From Gemmatimonas sp. UBA7669 (GTDB lineage: Bacteria; Gemmatimonadota; Gemmatimonadetes; Gemmatimonadales; Gemmatimonadaceae): a DNA stretch of 64,000 bases. Every line of letters starts with the position of its first letter. Positions within the stretch are counted from its first letter, which is position 1. Both the position numbers and the translations under genes were made by a program. Of this stretch, positions 8,235 through 16,560 are shown piece by piece. The notes below the pieces were generated by a model, which did not search any database, was not told the origin of the DNA, and worked only from the letters and a program-made list of their open reading frames with translations. Location: the NCBI RefSeq assembly GCF_002483225.1, contig NZ_DLHL01000047.1, forward strand, positions 1 through 64,000. Direction: 5' to 3'.

Positions 8235-10019
8235 TCACGTCCGCGCCACCGGCGGCATGATGCTCGAGAACTCGCGTGTCGGCATGCGCGCGCCGCCACG
8301 CAGCATCTGAATGACATCGTCGGCGCGATCGTCCTCGCAGCCCGCGCTGCGGAGGCTGTGGTAGGCCATGCTGAAGGCCAACTCGCGCTCGCCCATGAGC
8401 GCCTTGCTCACGCCCAGCTCTTCGAAGAGCTGCTGCTCCACATCGGCGTGTGTGCGCACCACGATGTCGATGTCGGGGTTCACGGCGCGTACCAACTCAA
8501 TGATGCGCCGCGCGTGATACGGGTCGGGTGAGGCCACCACCAGCAGCCGCGCCGTGCGCGGGTGGGCGTGCTCGAGAATGCCGGGGCGCGTCGCGTCTCC
8601 GTACACGGCCGTTACGCCCAGGGTGCGCATGGCGTCCACCACGCGGCGGTCGCTTTCCACCGCCACAAACGGAATACCCACACGCTGGAAGGCCTCACCG
8701 ATAGTGCGGCCCACGCGGCCGTAGCCCACGAGAATCACGTGCCCGATGGGCATGGCTTCCCAGAGATCGGTGGCAATGAGCCGCGGCGCCTTCTGCCGCT
8801 CCAGTCGGTCGAGCAACGCCGGATAGCGCGACACCCGCGCAATCACCCACTCGGCGCCCATGAACAGCAGCGGATTGAGCACGATGGTGACCAGCGCCGC
8901 GGCCAGCACCAAGCTGCGTGCCTCCTCGCTCAGCACGCCGAGTGACACGCCAAGGCCGGCCATGATGAAGGAGAACTCGCCGATCTGCCCAAGCGCCGCA
9001 CCCAGACGCAGCGACGCGCCAAAGGGATGACGCAGCAGAATCATGAGCCCAGCCGACCAGAGCGCGTTGCCCAGGTAGATGACACCCACCGTGGCCGCCA
9101 GCTTGCCCGGCTGCTCCACGAGGATTTGTGGATCGAGCAGCATACCGGTGGACACGAAGAACAGCACGGCAAAGGCATCCTGCATGGGCAGGGCGTCGGC
9201 ACCGGCGCGGTACGAGAGGTCGCTCTCGCTGATCACGACACCGGCCACAAAGGCACCCAGCGCAAACGACACGCCAAACACTGCCGCCGCGCCCATGGCC
9301 ACACCCAGCGACACCGCAAGCACGGCCAGCGTGAACAGCTCCCGCGAGCCCGTGCGGGCCACGTGTGTGAGCAGCCAGGGCACCGCGCGCCGCCCCACCA
9401 TGGCCATGAGCACGATGAAGGCCACCACTTTCACGACGGTGAGACCGATGACCTGCACGAGGTCCATGGTGCTGCCACCAGCACCGTCGCCGCTCATGGC
9501 GCCCAGCACGGCGGGCAGCAGCACCAGCGCAAAGACCACACCGAGGTCTTCGACGATCAGCCAGCCCACGGCAATGCGTCCGTCGATGGAATCAAGCATG
9601 CCACGGTCTTCAAGTACACGCAGCACCACGACCGTGGACGCGACAAAGAGACAAAGCCCAAACACAATGGACGCACTCGGTGACCAGCCCCACCAGAGAG
9701 CGAGCCCGGTGCCCAGCGTAAGGGCCATGGCCATCTGCAGCACGGCACCCGGCACCACAATGCGCTGCACCTTCTTGAGATCACCCGGCGAAAAATGCAG
9801 ACCGACACCGAACATCAGCAGAATCACACCGATCTCGGCCAGCTGCTGCGCGAGCGACACATCGGCAATGAAACCGGGCGACTGCGGCCCGATGAGAATG
9901 CCGGCCACGAGATATCCCACCAGCGGCGGCAACTTGACCTTGGTGGCCAGAAAGCCGAGCAGGAAGGCGGCCCCGAAGGCGCCGGCCAGGGTCAGCAGAA
10001 GTCCGGTTTCCGCGTGCAT
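8235..10019 (-). CDS. ybaL: YbaL-type cation:proton antiporter (CPA2) with TrkA-N domain
   Basis: 594 residues. The N-terminal two thirds is a Na+/H+ exchanger-type (CPA2) membrane domain with 11-13 helices, starting GLLLTLAGAFGAAFLLGF and containing GYLVAGILIGP and ALGAFVAGVVISES. Residues about 415-530 form a TrkA-N/RCK Rossmann domain (HVILVGYGRVGRTIGEAF, ESD after strand 2), which regulates transport by NAD(H) or nucleotide binding. The C-terminal GERELAFSMAY stretch is typical of the YbaL/KefB branch. It likely exchanges K+ (or Na+) for H+ in the inner membrane. It lies 10 bp downstream of the DUF979 gene on the same strand, so co-transcription is possible. Confidence 0.88.
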   Translation of the reverse strand: MHAETGLLLTLAGAFGAAFLLGFLATKVKLPPLVGYLVAGILIGPQSPGFIADVSLAQQLAEIGVILLMFGVGLHFSPGDLKKVQRIVVPGAVLQMAMALTLGTGLALWWGWSPSASIVFGLCLFVASTVVVLRVLEDRGMLDSIDGRIAVGWLIVEDLGVVFALVLLPAVLGAMSGDGAGGSTMDLVQVIGLTVVKVVAFIVLMAMVGRRAVPWLLTHVARTGSRELFTLAVLAVSLGVAMGAAAVFGVSFALGAFVAGVVISESDLSYRAGADALPMQDAFAVLFFVSTGMLLDPQILVEQPGKLAATVGVIYLGNALWSAGLMILLRHPFGASLRLGAALGQIGEFSFIMAGLGVSLGVLSEEARSLVLAAALVTIVLNPLLFMGAEWVIARVSRYPALLDRLERQKAPRLIATDLWEAMPIGHVILVGYGRVGRTIGEAFQRVGIPFVAVESDRRVVDAMRTLGVTAVYGDATRPGILEHAHPRTARLLVVASPDPYHARRIIELVRAVNPDIDIVVRTHADVEQQLFEELGVSKALMGERELAFSMAYHSLRSAGCEDDRADDVIQMLRGGARMPTREFSSIMPPVART

Positions 10020-10029
10020 GACGGAAAAA

Positions 10030-11007
10030 CTAACGGCCCGGCATCAGCGGAACGGGTACGCGAAAGGCGAATAGGGCCATGAGCGCGATATTGGCGACCA
10101 GCAGGATCAGCGCGGTAGGGATCTGCGCCTTGATCACGGCGTGGCGGTCTTCGAGCTCGAGCAACGCGGCTGGCACGATGTTGTAATTGGCCGCCATGGG
10201 GGTCATGAGCGTTCCGCAGAAACCCGACAGCATACCGATGGCCGTGACGATCACCACGTCGCCACCATACTGCTGCACCACCAGCGGCAGGCCGATGCCT
10301 GCGGTCATGACGGGGAAGGCGGCAAAGGCGTTGCCCATGACCATCGTGAAGAGCGCCATGCCCACGCCGTAGGCGGTCACGGCAGCCAGCGGGGAGCCCA
10401 GTGGCAGATACGTCGTGGCCAGCGTGGACACGGCCTGCCCCACGCCGGCCGCAGCAAACACCGCGCCCAGCGCAGCGAGCGCCTGTGGAAGGACGGCCGC
10501 CCAACCCACGCTGTCCAGCAGGCGACGCGCCTCCACTACCGGCGCGCTGGCCGTTGGACGAATGACGAGCAACGCCGTCAGCAGGCCGAGCACCGTGGCC
10601 AGGCCGAGGGCCACCTGCGTGACCTGCGCGGCGGGAATGAGCGGGGCGCCATTCACCATGAGCCCTTTGAGCAGCACACTGCCGGCGTAGGTGGCGACGG
10701 GCACGACGAGCACGGGCGCGAACAGGCGATGGCGCAGGCGCAGCGCGGACTCGGCGCGGGCCGCGGCGGTGGACGATTCGCGGGTACCCTGACCAAGCCC
10801 CGCTGACGCGGTGGCCACCATGGCCAGCATGATCACGCCACTCAGCGCATGCGGCAGATGTGAGCCAGCCAGAAACAGCAGCGCCCAGAGCGCCCAGAAC
10901 AGCGTGCTGCGCCAGCGCCGCGGATTGCTGGTGTCGCGTGCGCTCACCACCGTCACGCCGCTCAGCATGGCGCCCATGAGCAGATACACACTCTCGAGCG
11001 TGATCAT
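10030..11007 (-). CDS. DUF979 family membrane protein
   Basis: A 325-residue polytopic membrane protein with about eight to nine helices, beginning MITLESVYLLMGAML, as usual for DUF979. Repeated Gly-rich helix motifs (VMGNAFAAFPVMTAGIG) and GTLMTPMAANYNIVPAALLE near the C-terminus look like a secondary transporter. DUF979 is nearly always paired with DUF969, as here, with a 4-bp ATGA overlap to the upstream DUF969 gene. In other genomes the pair often sits beside peptidase or 5-oxoproline genes and has been suggested to be a two-part permease. No such enzyme is adjacent here, so the substrate is unknown. Confidence 0.82.
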   Translation of the reverse strand: MITLESVYLLMGAMLSGVTVVSARDTSNPRRWRSTLFWALWALLFLAGSHLPHALSGVIMLAMVATASAGLGQGTRESSTAAARAESALRLRHRLFAPVLVVPVATYAGSVLLKGLMVNGAPLIPAAQVTQVALGLATVLGLLTALLVIRPTASAPVVEARRLLDSVGWAAVLPQALAALGAVFAAAGVGQAVSTLATTYLPLGSPLAAVTAYGVGMALFTMVMGNAFAAFPVMTAGIGLPLVVQQYGGDVVIVTAIGMLSGFCGTLMTPMAANYNIVPAALLELEDRHAVIKAQIPTALILLVANIALMALFAFRVPVPLMPGR

Positions 11008-11726
11008 GCGTCGCGCTCTGCTGTGTCACCGGATGCATCGGCGCGCGATGTGTCGCGGAGTGTGCGGTCGAACCACAGCAGACGCGCACCGTGCACGGCA
11101 AAGGCAACGAGCGCTGTGGGAATGGCCCAACGCGCCAGATCGAGTGGCTCCACGATGATACCATTCTGCTCGAGGAATCCGCGAATGAGCAGAATGGAGC
11201 CGATGGCCACGAAAACATCTTCGCCAAAGAACATTCCGACATTGTCCGCGCTGGCCGCCATGGCGCGAATGCGATCGCGCGCGTTGGTGCTGAGTGGTAC
11301 GGACGACGATTGCTGTTGATCGCGCTGCTGCTCCGCCGCCGCTTCGGCCATGGGCGCGACCAGCGGCCGCACCATCTGCGCGTGTCCGCCAAGCGACACC
11401 AGCCCCAGCGCCGACGTGGCCTGACGCAGCGCGAGATACACGAGCATGACACGCCCGGCGGTGGCCGCACGAATCTGCCCGATGGCGGCAGCGGCATGCT
11501 CGCGCAGCCCCGCGCGTTCAGCCAACCCGATGACCGGCAGCGCCAGCCACACGATGGCAATGTACCGACTCTCGACAAAGGCTTTGCCGAAGAGCGTGAT
11601 GACCTCAATGAACGCTTGACCGCTGGCCAGTCCCGTGGCGAGACCGGCCAGCGTCACCACCAGCAGGGCGTTCAGCCGGAGCGCAAAGCCGGCCACGACG
11701 ATGAGGATTCCGATGAGGGGCAGCAT
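11004..11726 (-). CDS. DUF969 family membrane protein
   Basis: About 240 residues with five to six transmembrane helices. The N-terminus MLPLIGILIVVAGFALRLN and the block YIAIVWLALPVIGLAERAGL are typical of DUF969. The protein is thought to act with DUF979 as one membrane complex; the overlap of the two reading frames supports equal expression. I took the ATG at 11726, which matches the family N-terminus; a GTG at 11735 would add three residues. A region near residues 140-160 (EAAAEQQRDQQQSSSVP) is polar and probably a cytoplasmic loop. Confidence 0.82.
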   Translation of the reverse strand: MLPLIGILIVVAGFALRLNALLVVTLAGLATGLASGQAFIEVITLFGKAFVESRYIAIVWLALPVIGLAERAGLREHAAAAIGQIRAATAGRVMLVYLALRQATSALGLVSLGGHAQMVRPLVAPMAEAAAEQQRDQQQSSSVPLSTNARDRIRAMAASADNVGMFFGEDVFVAIGSILLIRGFLEQNGIIVEPLDLARWAIPTALVAFAVHGARLLWFDRTLRDTSRADASGDTAERDA

Positions 11727-11821
11727 GGCCCCCACGTTACCGCGTGGCGTCGCCGCTGACCATGTCCACGGCTCGCTCCGAAGCCCAGAACATGGCCAGC
11801 ACCACTGTCAGACGCCGGACA

Positions 11822-12577
11822 TCACCCGGGGCCGCCGCCGATCTCGGCGAACACCGTGGCCATGAAGGCGAACATGGCCGGGTCGGGGGTGTTGGCGTGT
11901 GCGGCGTTGATGACCTCGTGCTGCTCGTCGTACATGCGTCGCACGCTGGCCGCGATGGCGTGATCACCGCCGGTGAATGCCTCCACAAGGGACTTCCAGC
12001 GCCGCGCCAGCGCCTGCAGGTCGGGGTCAGTTGGTGGCGTGCCGCGGGCCATGTGCTCCCGTACCGCCGGGATGACCTCGCCCCACGCGGCTTCGACATC
12101 GCGAATGGCCTGCTCGCCGAGCATGGCACCACGCGCCTTGATGGCGTCCTGCTGTTCAGGGGTGAAGTACTGCTCCATCATGAGTGTAGCCTCGATGATG
12201 CGGCACAGGTCACCAACCGGTGCCAGCGCCGCGGTCTCCAGATGACGGGCCAGACGCTGCAGACGCACCGCCAGCGCCTGCTGCTCGGCAATGCGCTGTT
12301 CGAGCTGTTCGAGATGCAGCGCGATGACCCGCTGGGCGGACACCTGCCGACTGCTCAGCAGATGCCGGATCTCCTCCAGAGGGAATCCCACGGCGCGCAG
12401 CGACTGGATCTGTTGCAGACGCTGGACGTCATGTGCGTCGTACAGCCGATGGCCGGAAGGCGTGCGCGCTGACGGCGAGAGCAGACCGATCTCGTCGTAG
12501 TGATGCAGCGTACGCACCGTGAGCCCGGTGGCACTCGCCAACGCGCCCACCTTGAATGGCGGCTGTAGTTCGGACAT
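11822..12577 (-). CDS. MerR-family regulator with TipAS-like ligand domain
   Basis: 251 residues. The N-terminal MerR helix-turn-helix runs from about residues 8 to 75 (KVGALASATGLTVRTLHHYDEIGLL, with the RTPSGHRLYDAHD wing) and is followed by a dimerisation coiled coil. The C-terminal half matches the TipAS antibiotic-recognition fold (FTPEQQDAIKARGAMLGEQA; RWKSLVEAFTGGD). Members bind thiopeptides or other drugs and activate promoters with a long spacer. The ATG at 12577 is placed by homology; an in-frame extension to 12652 is not typical. It is divergent from the M20 hydrolase, with 119 bp between starts, so it could control that gene or itself. Confidence 0.88.
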   Translation of the reverse strand: MSELQPPFKVGALASATGLTVRTLHHYDEIGLLSPSARTPSGHRLYDAHDVQRLQQIQSLRAVGFPLEEIRHLLSSRQVSAQRVIALHLEQLEQRIAEQQALAVRLQRLARHLETAALAPVGDLCRIIEATLMMEQYFTPEQQDAIKARGAMLGEQAIRDVEAAWGEVIPAVREHMARGTPPTDPDLQALARRWKSLVEAFTGGDHAIAASVRRMYDEQHEVINAAHANTPDPAMFAFMATVFAEIGGGPG

Positions 12578-12696
12578 GGAGACGGGAATGGAGGACCGAT
12601 GTCGACGCAGGCCCAGGGTGAGGCGTTCGACGAGTGTAGCCTCGGACCTCACGCGGCGTGAGGTGCAAGGGGTACCCGCGCGCGCTAGCTTTCAGG

Positions 12697-14052
12697 ATGC
12701 ACAGCCTCCCACGCCGTTCACGCCCTCAGGCGGCGCTCGCCCTGCTCACGAGCCTCGTCGCCCTGTCTGCCACACCCGCGCACGCCCAGAAGGCCGCCGC
12801 GCCGCGTCCGTCGCCGCTTGCGCAGGCCGTGGAGCAACGGCTGCCGCAGATCATGCCCAAGGTGATTGCCTGGCGACGTGATCTGCATGAGCATCCCGAG
12901 CTGTCCGGACAGGAAGTACGCACGTCCCGCCTCGTGGCCGAGCACCTGCGGGCGCTGGGTATGGAGGTGCGGACGGGAGTGGGTGGCCATGGCGTGGTGG
13001 GCCTGCTCAAGGGTGGAAAGCCCGGCCCCGTGGTGGCGCTGCGCGCGGACATGGACGGTCTGCCGGTGGAAGAGCTGGTGGACCTGCCCTTCCGCTCACG
13101 CGTGAAGGGCGAGTATCGCGGCCAGCCCGTGGGTGTGATGCATGCCTGCGGCCACGACATGCACGTGGCCATGCTCATGGGCGCCGCTGAGATTCTCGCC
13201 GGCCTCAAGGCGCAGCTGCCGGGCACCGTCAAGTTCATCTTCCAGCCGGCCGAAGAAGGCCTGCCCGACGGCGGCACGGGCGCCAAGCTCATGCTCGCTG
13301 ACGGTGTGCTGGAGAGCCCGAAAGTCGATGCCATTTTCGGCCTGCACGTGGGCAATGCGCCGCTGGGCTCCATTCGCTATCGCCCCGGGCCGGCCATGGC
13401 CGCCAGCAACAACCTCACCATCGTCGTGCAGGGCAAGCAGGCACACGGTGCCATGCCCTGGGCCGGTGTCGATCCCATCGTGGTTGGCTCGCAGATCGTC
13501 ACCGGACTGCAGGCCATCATCTCGCGTCAGACGGATATCAGCACGGTGCCGGCCATCATCACCATCGGCGCGTTTCAGGGAGGGGTGCGCAGCAACATCA
13601 TCCCCGACAGCGTGGTCATGCTGGGCACCATCCGCACCTTCGATCTCGCCATCCGCAAGGACATCTTCGAGCGGGTGACGCGCACGGCCGAGGCCATTGC
13701 GGCTGGCGCGGGCGCGCGCGCGCTCGTGCGCATCGACAGTGGCAATCTCGTCACGCGCAACGACAGCGCGCTGACGCTGCACATGGTGCCCACGCTGCAG
13801 CGCGCCGCAGGTGCAGCCGGTGCGGAAATCGCCGCATTGTGGACCGCGTCCGAAGACTTCTCGTGGTTCCAGGACCAGGTGCCGGGCCTCTTCTTCAACG
13901 TGGGGATCACCCCGCGTGACAAGGACTGGCGCACGGCGCCCAGCAATCATTCGCCGCTGTTCTTTGCCGACGAAGGCGCATTACCCACCGGCGTACGCGC
14001 ACTGGCCGGCGCGGCCGTGGACTATCTCACCAATCCCCTCAAGACCCGCTGA
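12697..14052 (+). CDS. Exported M20-family amidohydrolase (hippurate hydrolase-like)
   Basis: A 451-residue zinc amidohydrolase with an N-terminal signal peptide (hydrophobic run ALALLTSLVALSATPAHAQ). It carries the M20D landmarks: DLHEHPELSGQE, ALRADMDGLPVEE, the metal-binding HACGHDMHVAMLMG and EEGLPDGGTGAKLML, and the C-terminal WTASEDFSWF. Relatives hydrolyse N-acyl amino acids, indole-acetyl amino acids or N-acetyl-diaminopimelate; here the enzyme is likely periplasmic. The ATG at 12697 follows a CAGG ribosome-binding sequence. Its stop codon overlaps the ATG of the ChaN-like gene by one base, so the two form an operon. Confidence 0.9.
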   Translation: MHSLPRRSRPQAALALLTSLVALSATPAHAQKAAAPRPSPLAQAVEQRLPQIMPKVIAWRRDLHEHPELSGQEVRTSRLVAEHLRALGMEVRTGVGGHGVVGLLKGGKPGPVVALRADMDGLPVEELVDLPFRSRVKGEYRGQPVGVMHACGHDMHVAMLMGAAEILAGLKAQLPGTVKFIFQPAEEGLPDGGTGAKLMLADGVLESPKVDAIFGLHVGNAPLGSIRYRPGPAMAASNNLTIVVQGKQAHGAMPWAGVDPIVVGSQIVTGLQAIISRQTDISTVPAIITIGAFQGGVRSNIIPDSVVMLGTIRTFDLAIRKDIFERVTRTAEAIAAGAGARALVRIDSGNLVTRNDSALTLHMVPTLQRAAGAAGAEIAALWTASEDFSWFQDQVPGLFFNVGITPRDKDWRTAPSNHSPLFFADEGALPTGVRALAGAAVDYLTNPLKTR

Positions 14053-14978
14053 TGCGCTTTCTCTCTACCCTTCGTGTTGCCACGCTGCTGGGTGTGGCGC
14101 TCTTCACTACCGCCTGTGCCTCCGGCGGCGCGCGCGTGAGCGCCTCCCCCTCGTCGCCGGCGGCGCTCCGCATCTATCACGTGAAGAGCAAGCAGTTCGT
14201 GCCGTTCAACCAGTTTGCCGCGGACATCGCCGCTTACGACATCGTGTTCTTCGGCGAACAGCACGATGATCCGGCCACGCACGCCGCCGAGCATGCGGTG
14301 TTGGCGGCGCTGGGCAACAAGCGGCCCCACGTGGTGCTGTCGCTCGAAATGTTTGAGCGCGATGTGCAGCCGCTGCTCGACCAATACCTCGCCGGCACCA
14401 TCTCCGAGGCCAACTTCCTGGCCGGTTCGCGGCCCTGGGATCGCTACGCCACCGACTATCGCCCCATGGTGGAACTCGCGCGTGTGCGCGGATGGCCAGT
14501 GGTGGCCAGCAATGTGCCGCGCCGCCTGGCCAGTGCCGTGGGCCGCGCGGGTCTGGCTCTCCTGGACACGATCAATCGAGGTGACCGCCGGTACATGGCG
14601 GCCGAGCACTCCTGCCCGAAGGACAAGTATTACACGAACTTCGTCGCGGCCATGGGTGGACACGGCCCCGGTGGCGCCTCGTCGTCCTCATCGATGGCGG
14701 ACCGCTTCTACGAAGCGCAGTGCGCAAAAGACGAAGCCATGGCCGAAGCGCTGGTGGCCGCGTGGCGCGCCGCGCCAGCCGGCAGCATTGCGCTGCACGT
14801 GGACGGTGCCTTTCACAGCGACTACGGACTCGGCACCGCCGAGCGTGCACGTCGTCGCGCACCGAATGCCAAGACGGTGGTGCTGACCGCGGTGCCAACC
14901 AAGGATCTCGCGCGACCGGATGTCGCCGCGCATGCCGACAAGGCGGAATATCTGCTCTTCACGCGCGCGCCGCTTTGA
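14052..14978 (+). CDS. ChaN-family (Tiki-like) lipoprotein
   Basis: 308 residues with a lipoprotein signal peptide and lipobox Cys22 (LFTTAC). The mature domain is of the ChaN/DUF399, haem-binding Tiki superfamily type: DIVFFGEQHDDPATHAAEH near residue 60 carries the conserved Glu/His motif, followed by VVLSLEMFERDVQPLLDQYL and the late HVDGAFHSDYGLG. ChaN of Campylobacter binds haem and may act in iron uptake, while other family members are membrane-anchored metalloproteases. It is translationally coupled to the M20 enzyme upstream. The repeat array at about 14985 begins right after its stop. Confidence 0.85.
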   Translation: MRFLSTLRVATLLGVALFTTACASGGARVSASPSSPAALRIYHVKSKQFVPFNQFAADIAAYDIVFFGEQHDDPATHAAEHAVLAALGNKRPHVVLSLEMFERDVQPLLDQYLAGTISEANFLAGSRPWDRYATDYRPMVELARVRGWPVVASNVPRRLASAVGRAGLALLDTINRGDRRYMAAEHSCPKDKYYTNFVAAMGGHGPGGASSSSSMADRFYEAQCAKDEAMAEALVAAWRAAPAGSIALHVDGAFHSDYGLGTAERARRRAPNAKTVVLTAVPTKDLARPDVAAHADKAEYLLFTRAPL

Positions 14979-14984
14979 CTGACG

Positions 14985-15240
14985 AACGGCGTCAGGTGTG
15001 ACCGCGTAAGGGGAACCGCGGGAAGGAACGGCACGCGGTTTTACTGCGAACGGCGTAAGGTGGGGCGCGTAAGGTGACGGGCGGTAAGCGACAGCACGCG
15101 AGACTGCGCTACCGCGTCCTCGTGTGCGGTCCCTTCCCGCAGTGCGACCTTACGCCGTCCCACCTTACGCAGTCCGCCGTGAACCGCCCGCGGTTCCTTC
15201 CCGCAGTACGTCCTTACGCAGTCCCACCTTACGCAGTTCA
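14985..15240. repeat. Double CCTTACGC repeat array between convergent genes
   Basis: Seven exact octamers occur here. GCGTAAGG is at 15004, 15053 and 15067, and CCTTACGC at 15148, 15163, 15212 and 15227. The left part reads GCGTAAGG and the right part CCTTACGC, so two elements lie back to back and point inwards from the ChaN gene stop and from the stop of the convergent gene at 15238. They alternate with the companion module GCGGGAAGGAAC / GTTCCTTCCCGC. A short hairpin GAACCG-cccg-CGGTTC lies near 15181-15196. No gene is evident in this 259-bp gap. Confidence 0.8.
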
Positions 15241-15768
15241 TTGGTCATAGCCGCGCTCAACCAGGAACTCCCGCACCTTGGCTTGATCCCGCTCCACTTC
15301 CAGCGACCCGGGACGCAGGCCCGTGCGAATGAGCAAGCCCCGACCCACCGTCGACGCCACCACAAACGCGTCCGTGGTAATGCATACCACTTCGGCCGTC
15401 TCCGACAGCTGTCCCGGGTGACCGGAAAAATGCATCGTCGCCTGTTCACTCATCCCCTCGGCGCGCACCGTGCCCGGCGCCTCGCTCCAGGTGACACCCG
15501 TGAACAGCACGATGTCATTGTTGCCGCTGATGAAATCTTCGGCCGGCACGCCATACACGCCGGGTGAGCTGGCCACTTCGGCGCTCAGGCGGTAGGCGTC
15601 GAACAGCCCTTCCACGTCGGCGGTGTCCACCGACACCCGCACCGCGGCGCCGGTTTGCAGAATGATGGTGACGTCGTGTTCGGCCACCGACAGACCGCGC
15701 CAGGCGCCGCGCAGTGTGCGCAGAGCCGCCATGGTATCGTCTGTGGCTTGAAAGCGGTATTCACGCAC
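15238..15768 (-). CDS. Uncharacterised soluble protein
   Basis: I do not recognise this 176-residue protein. It has no signal peptide or membrane helix. It is acidic, with alternating beta-like stretches (VTIILQTGAAVRVSVDT; DIVLFTGVTWSEAPGTV; AEVVCITTDAFVVAST) and a charged C-terminal helix (LEVERDQAKVREFLVERGYDQ). The start is a GTG at 15768; an ATG 12 codons later is an alternative. The stop codon lies at the inner edge of the repeat array. Codon use looks like that of its neighbours, which supports a real gene. Confidence 0.6.
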   Translation of the reverse strand: MREYRFQATDDTMAALRTLRGAWRGLSVAEHDVTIILQTGAAVRVSVDTADVEGLFDAYRLSAEVASSPGVYGVPAEDFISGNNDIVLFTGVTWSEAPGTVRAEGMSEQATMHFSGHPGQLSETAEVVCITTDAFVVASTVGRGLLIRTGLRPGSLEVERDQAKVREFLVERGYDQ

Positions 15769-15840
15769 GGAGTCTGTTACCCGAAAGAAGACCCCGGAAA
15801 TCTATCGCCCTCGCGAACCAACCAGACGTCGTCTACGCGC

Positions 15841-16416
15841 TCACTCGGCGCGGCGCAGACGATAGCGGTGCCGGAACGTGAATGGCTCGCCCGCCTTGCG
15901 GGCCTCCTGCGTGACTTCCACGGCGCCGGGCGTCACTTCAATGGTCTCGCGAATGCGCGCCGGTTTGGCGTCGGCCGTACCGTCCGCCTCGAGCACCAGA
16001 CGCAGCGGCGCCGTGCCGCCACCACTCTGCGACACCACGACATACGCCTCGCGGCGGCGATGCTCGTCGATCTCCCACTCCGCGAGTGTGAGCGTCTTGT
16101 TGAAGTGCAGATGCCGCTCATTCGTTACGCCGCGGCCGAACACGTCGCGGTACCGGAACTGCAGACTGAGCCCATCCCGATCGGGCGCCGGGCGCACCAG
16201 CACCTCCGTGGGTACCTCGTCAGGATCCACGGCATCCGCGCCCGTCGCCTGCACCTCGAGCGTCCCCCGCCACTTGCCAATCAACCCGCTGTACACCCGG
16301 TCCCGGTCAGGCTGGTCCGCCTGACGGGACGACAGCCGCATGCACCCGGCCATTGGCAGCGCCAGGAACAGGAACACCAGCAGCAGGGATGAGGAGTTGG
16401 CAGGTCGGGCGGTCAT
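15841..16416 (-). CDS. Uncharacterised lipoprotein
   Basis: 191 residues. The N-terminal signal peptide ends in the lipobox LPMAGC (Cys25). The mature part begins with a 'GLIGKWRGTLEVQ' stretch as in lipocalin-like or THAP4-like ligand-binding barrels, followed by many short beta strands and a basic C-terminus (FTFRHRYRLRRAE). No enzymatic motif is visible. It is probably an outer- or inner-membrane-anchored periplasmic protein. The gene lies downstream of the VPS10-like gene on the same strand but is separated from it by a strong terminator. Confidence 0.65.
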   Translation of the reverse strand: MTARPANSSSLLLVFLFLALPMAGCMRLSSRQADQPDRDRVYSGLIGKWRGTLEVQATGADAVDPDEVPTEVLVRPAPDRDGLSLQFRYRDVFGRGVTNERHLHFNKTLTLAEWEIDEHRRREAYVVVSQSGGGTAPLRLVLEADGTADAKPARIRETIEVTPGAVEVTQEARKAGEPFTFRHRYRLRRAE

Positions 16417-16500
16417 ACGGGGAGGCTGGGGTCATTTCGTATGACGCGAGCAGGGACGAAAAGGTTGTAAGGCCGCCTGATCCCGGTACGACTTCCATAC

Positions 16501-16548
16501 AAAAAACGGCCGCCGGATCACCCGGAAACCCGGGCCATCCGGCGGCCG
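16501..16548 (-). terminator. Rho-independent terminator of the VPS10-like gene
   Basis: A perfect 12-bp inverted repeat (CGGCCGCCGGAT at 16507-16518 and its complement at 16537-16548) encloses a further inner CCCGG/CCGGG pairing. On the minus strand the stem is followed by a T6 run (complement of A6 at 16501-16506). It lies about 13 bp after the stop codon at 16561. Confidence 0.9.
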
Positions 16549-16560
16549 TCACATCAGACC

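Noticed and set aside
9992..11608. 538-codon minus-strand open frame across the DUF979/DUF969 genes
   Set aside because: It overlaps both recognised membrane genes in another frame and has no membrane helices or family motifs.
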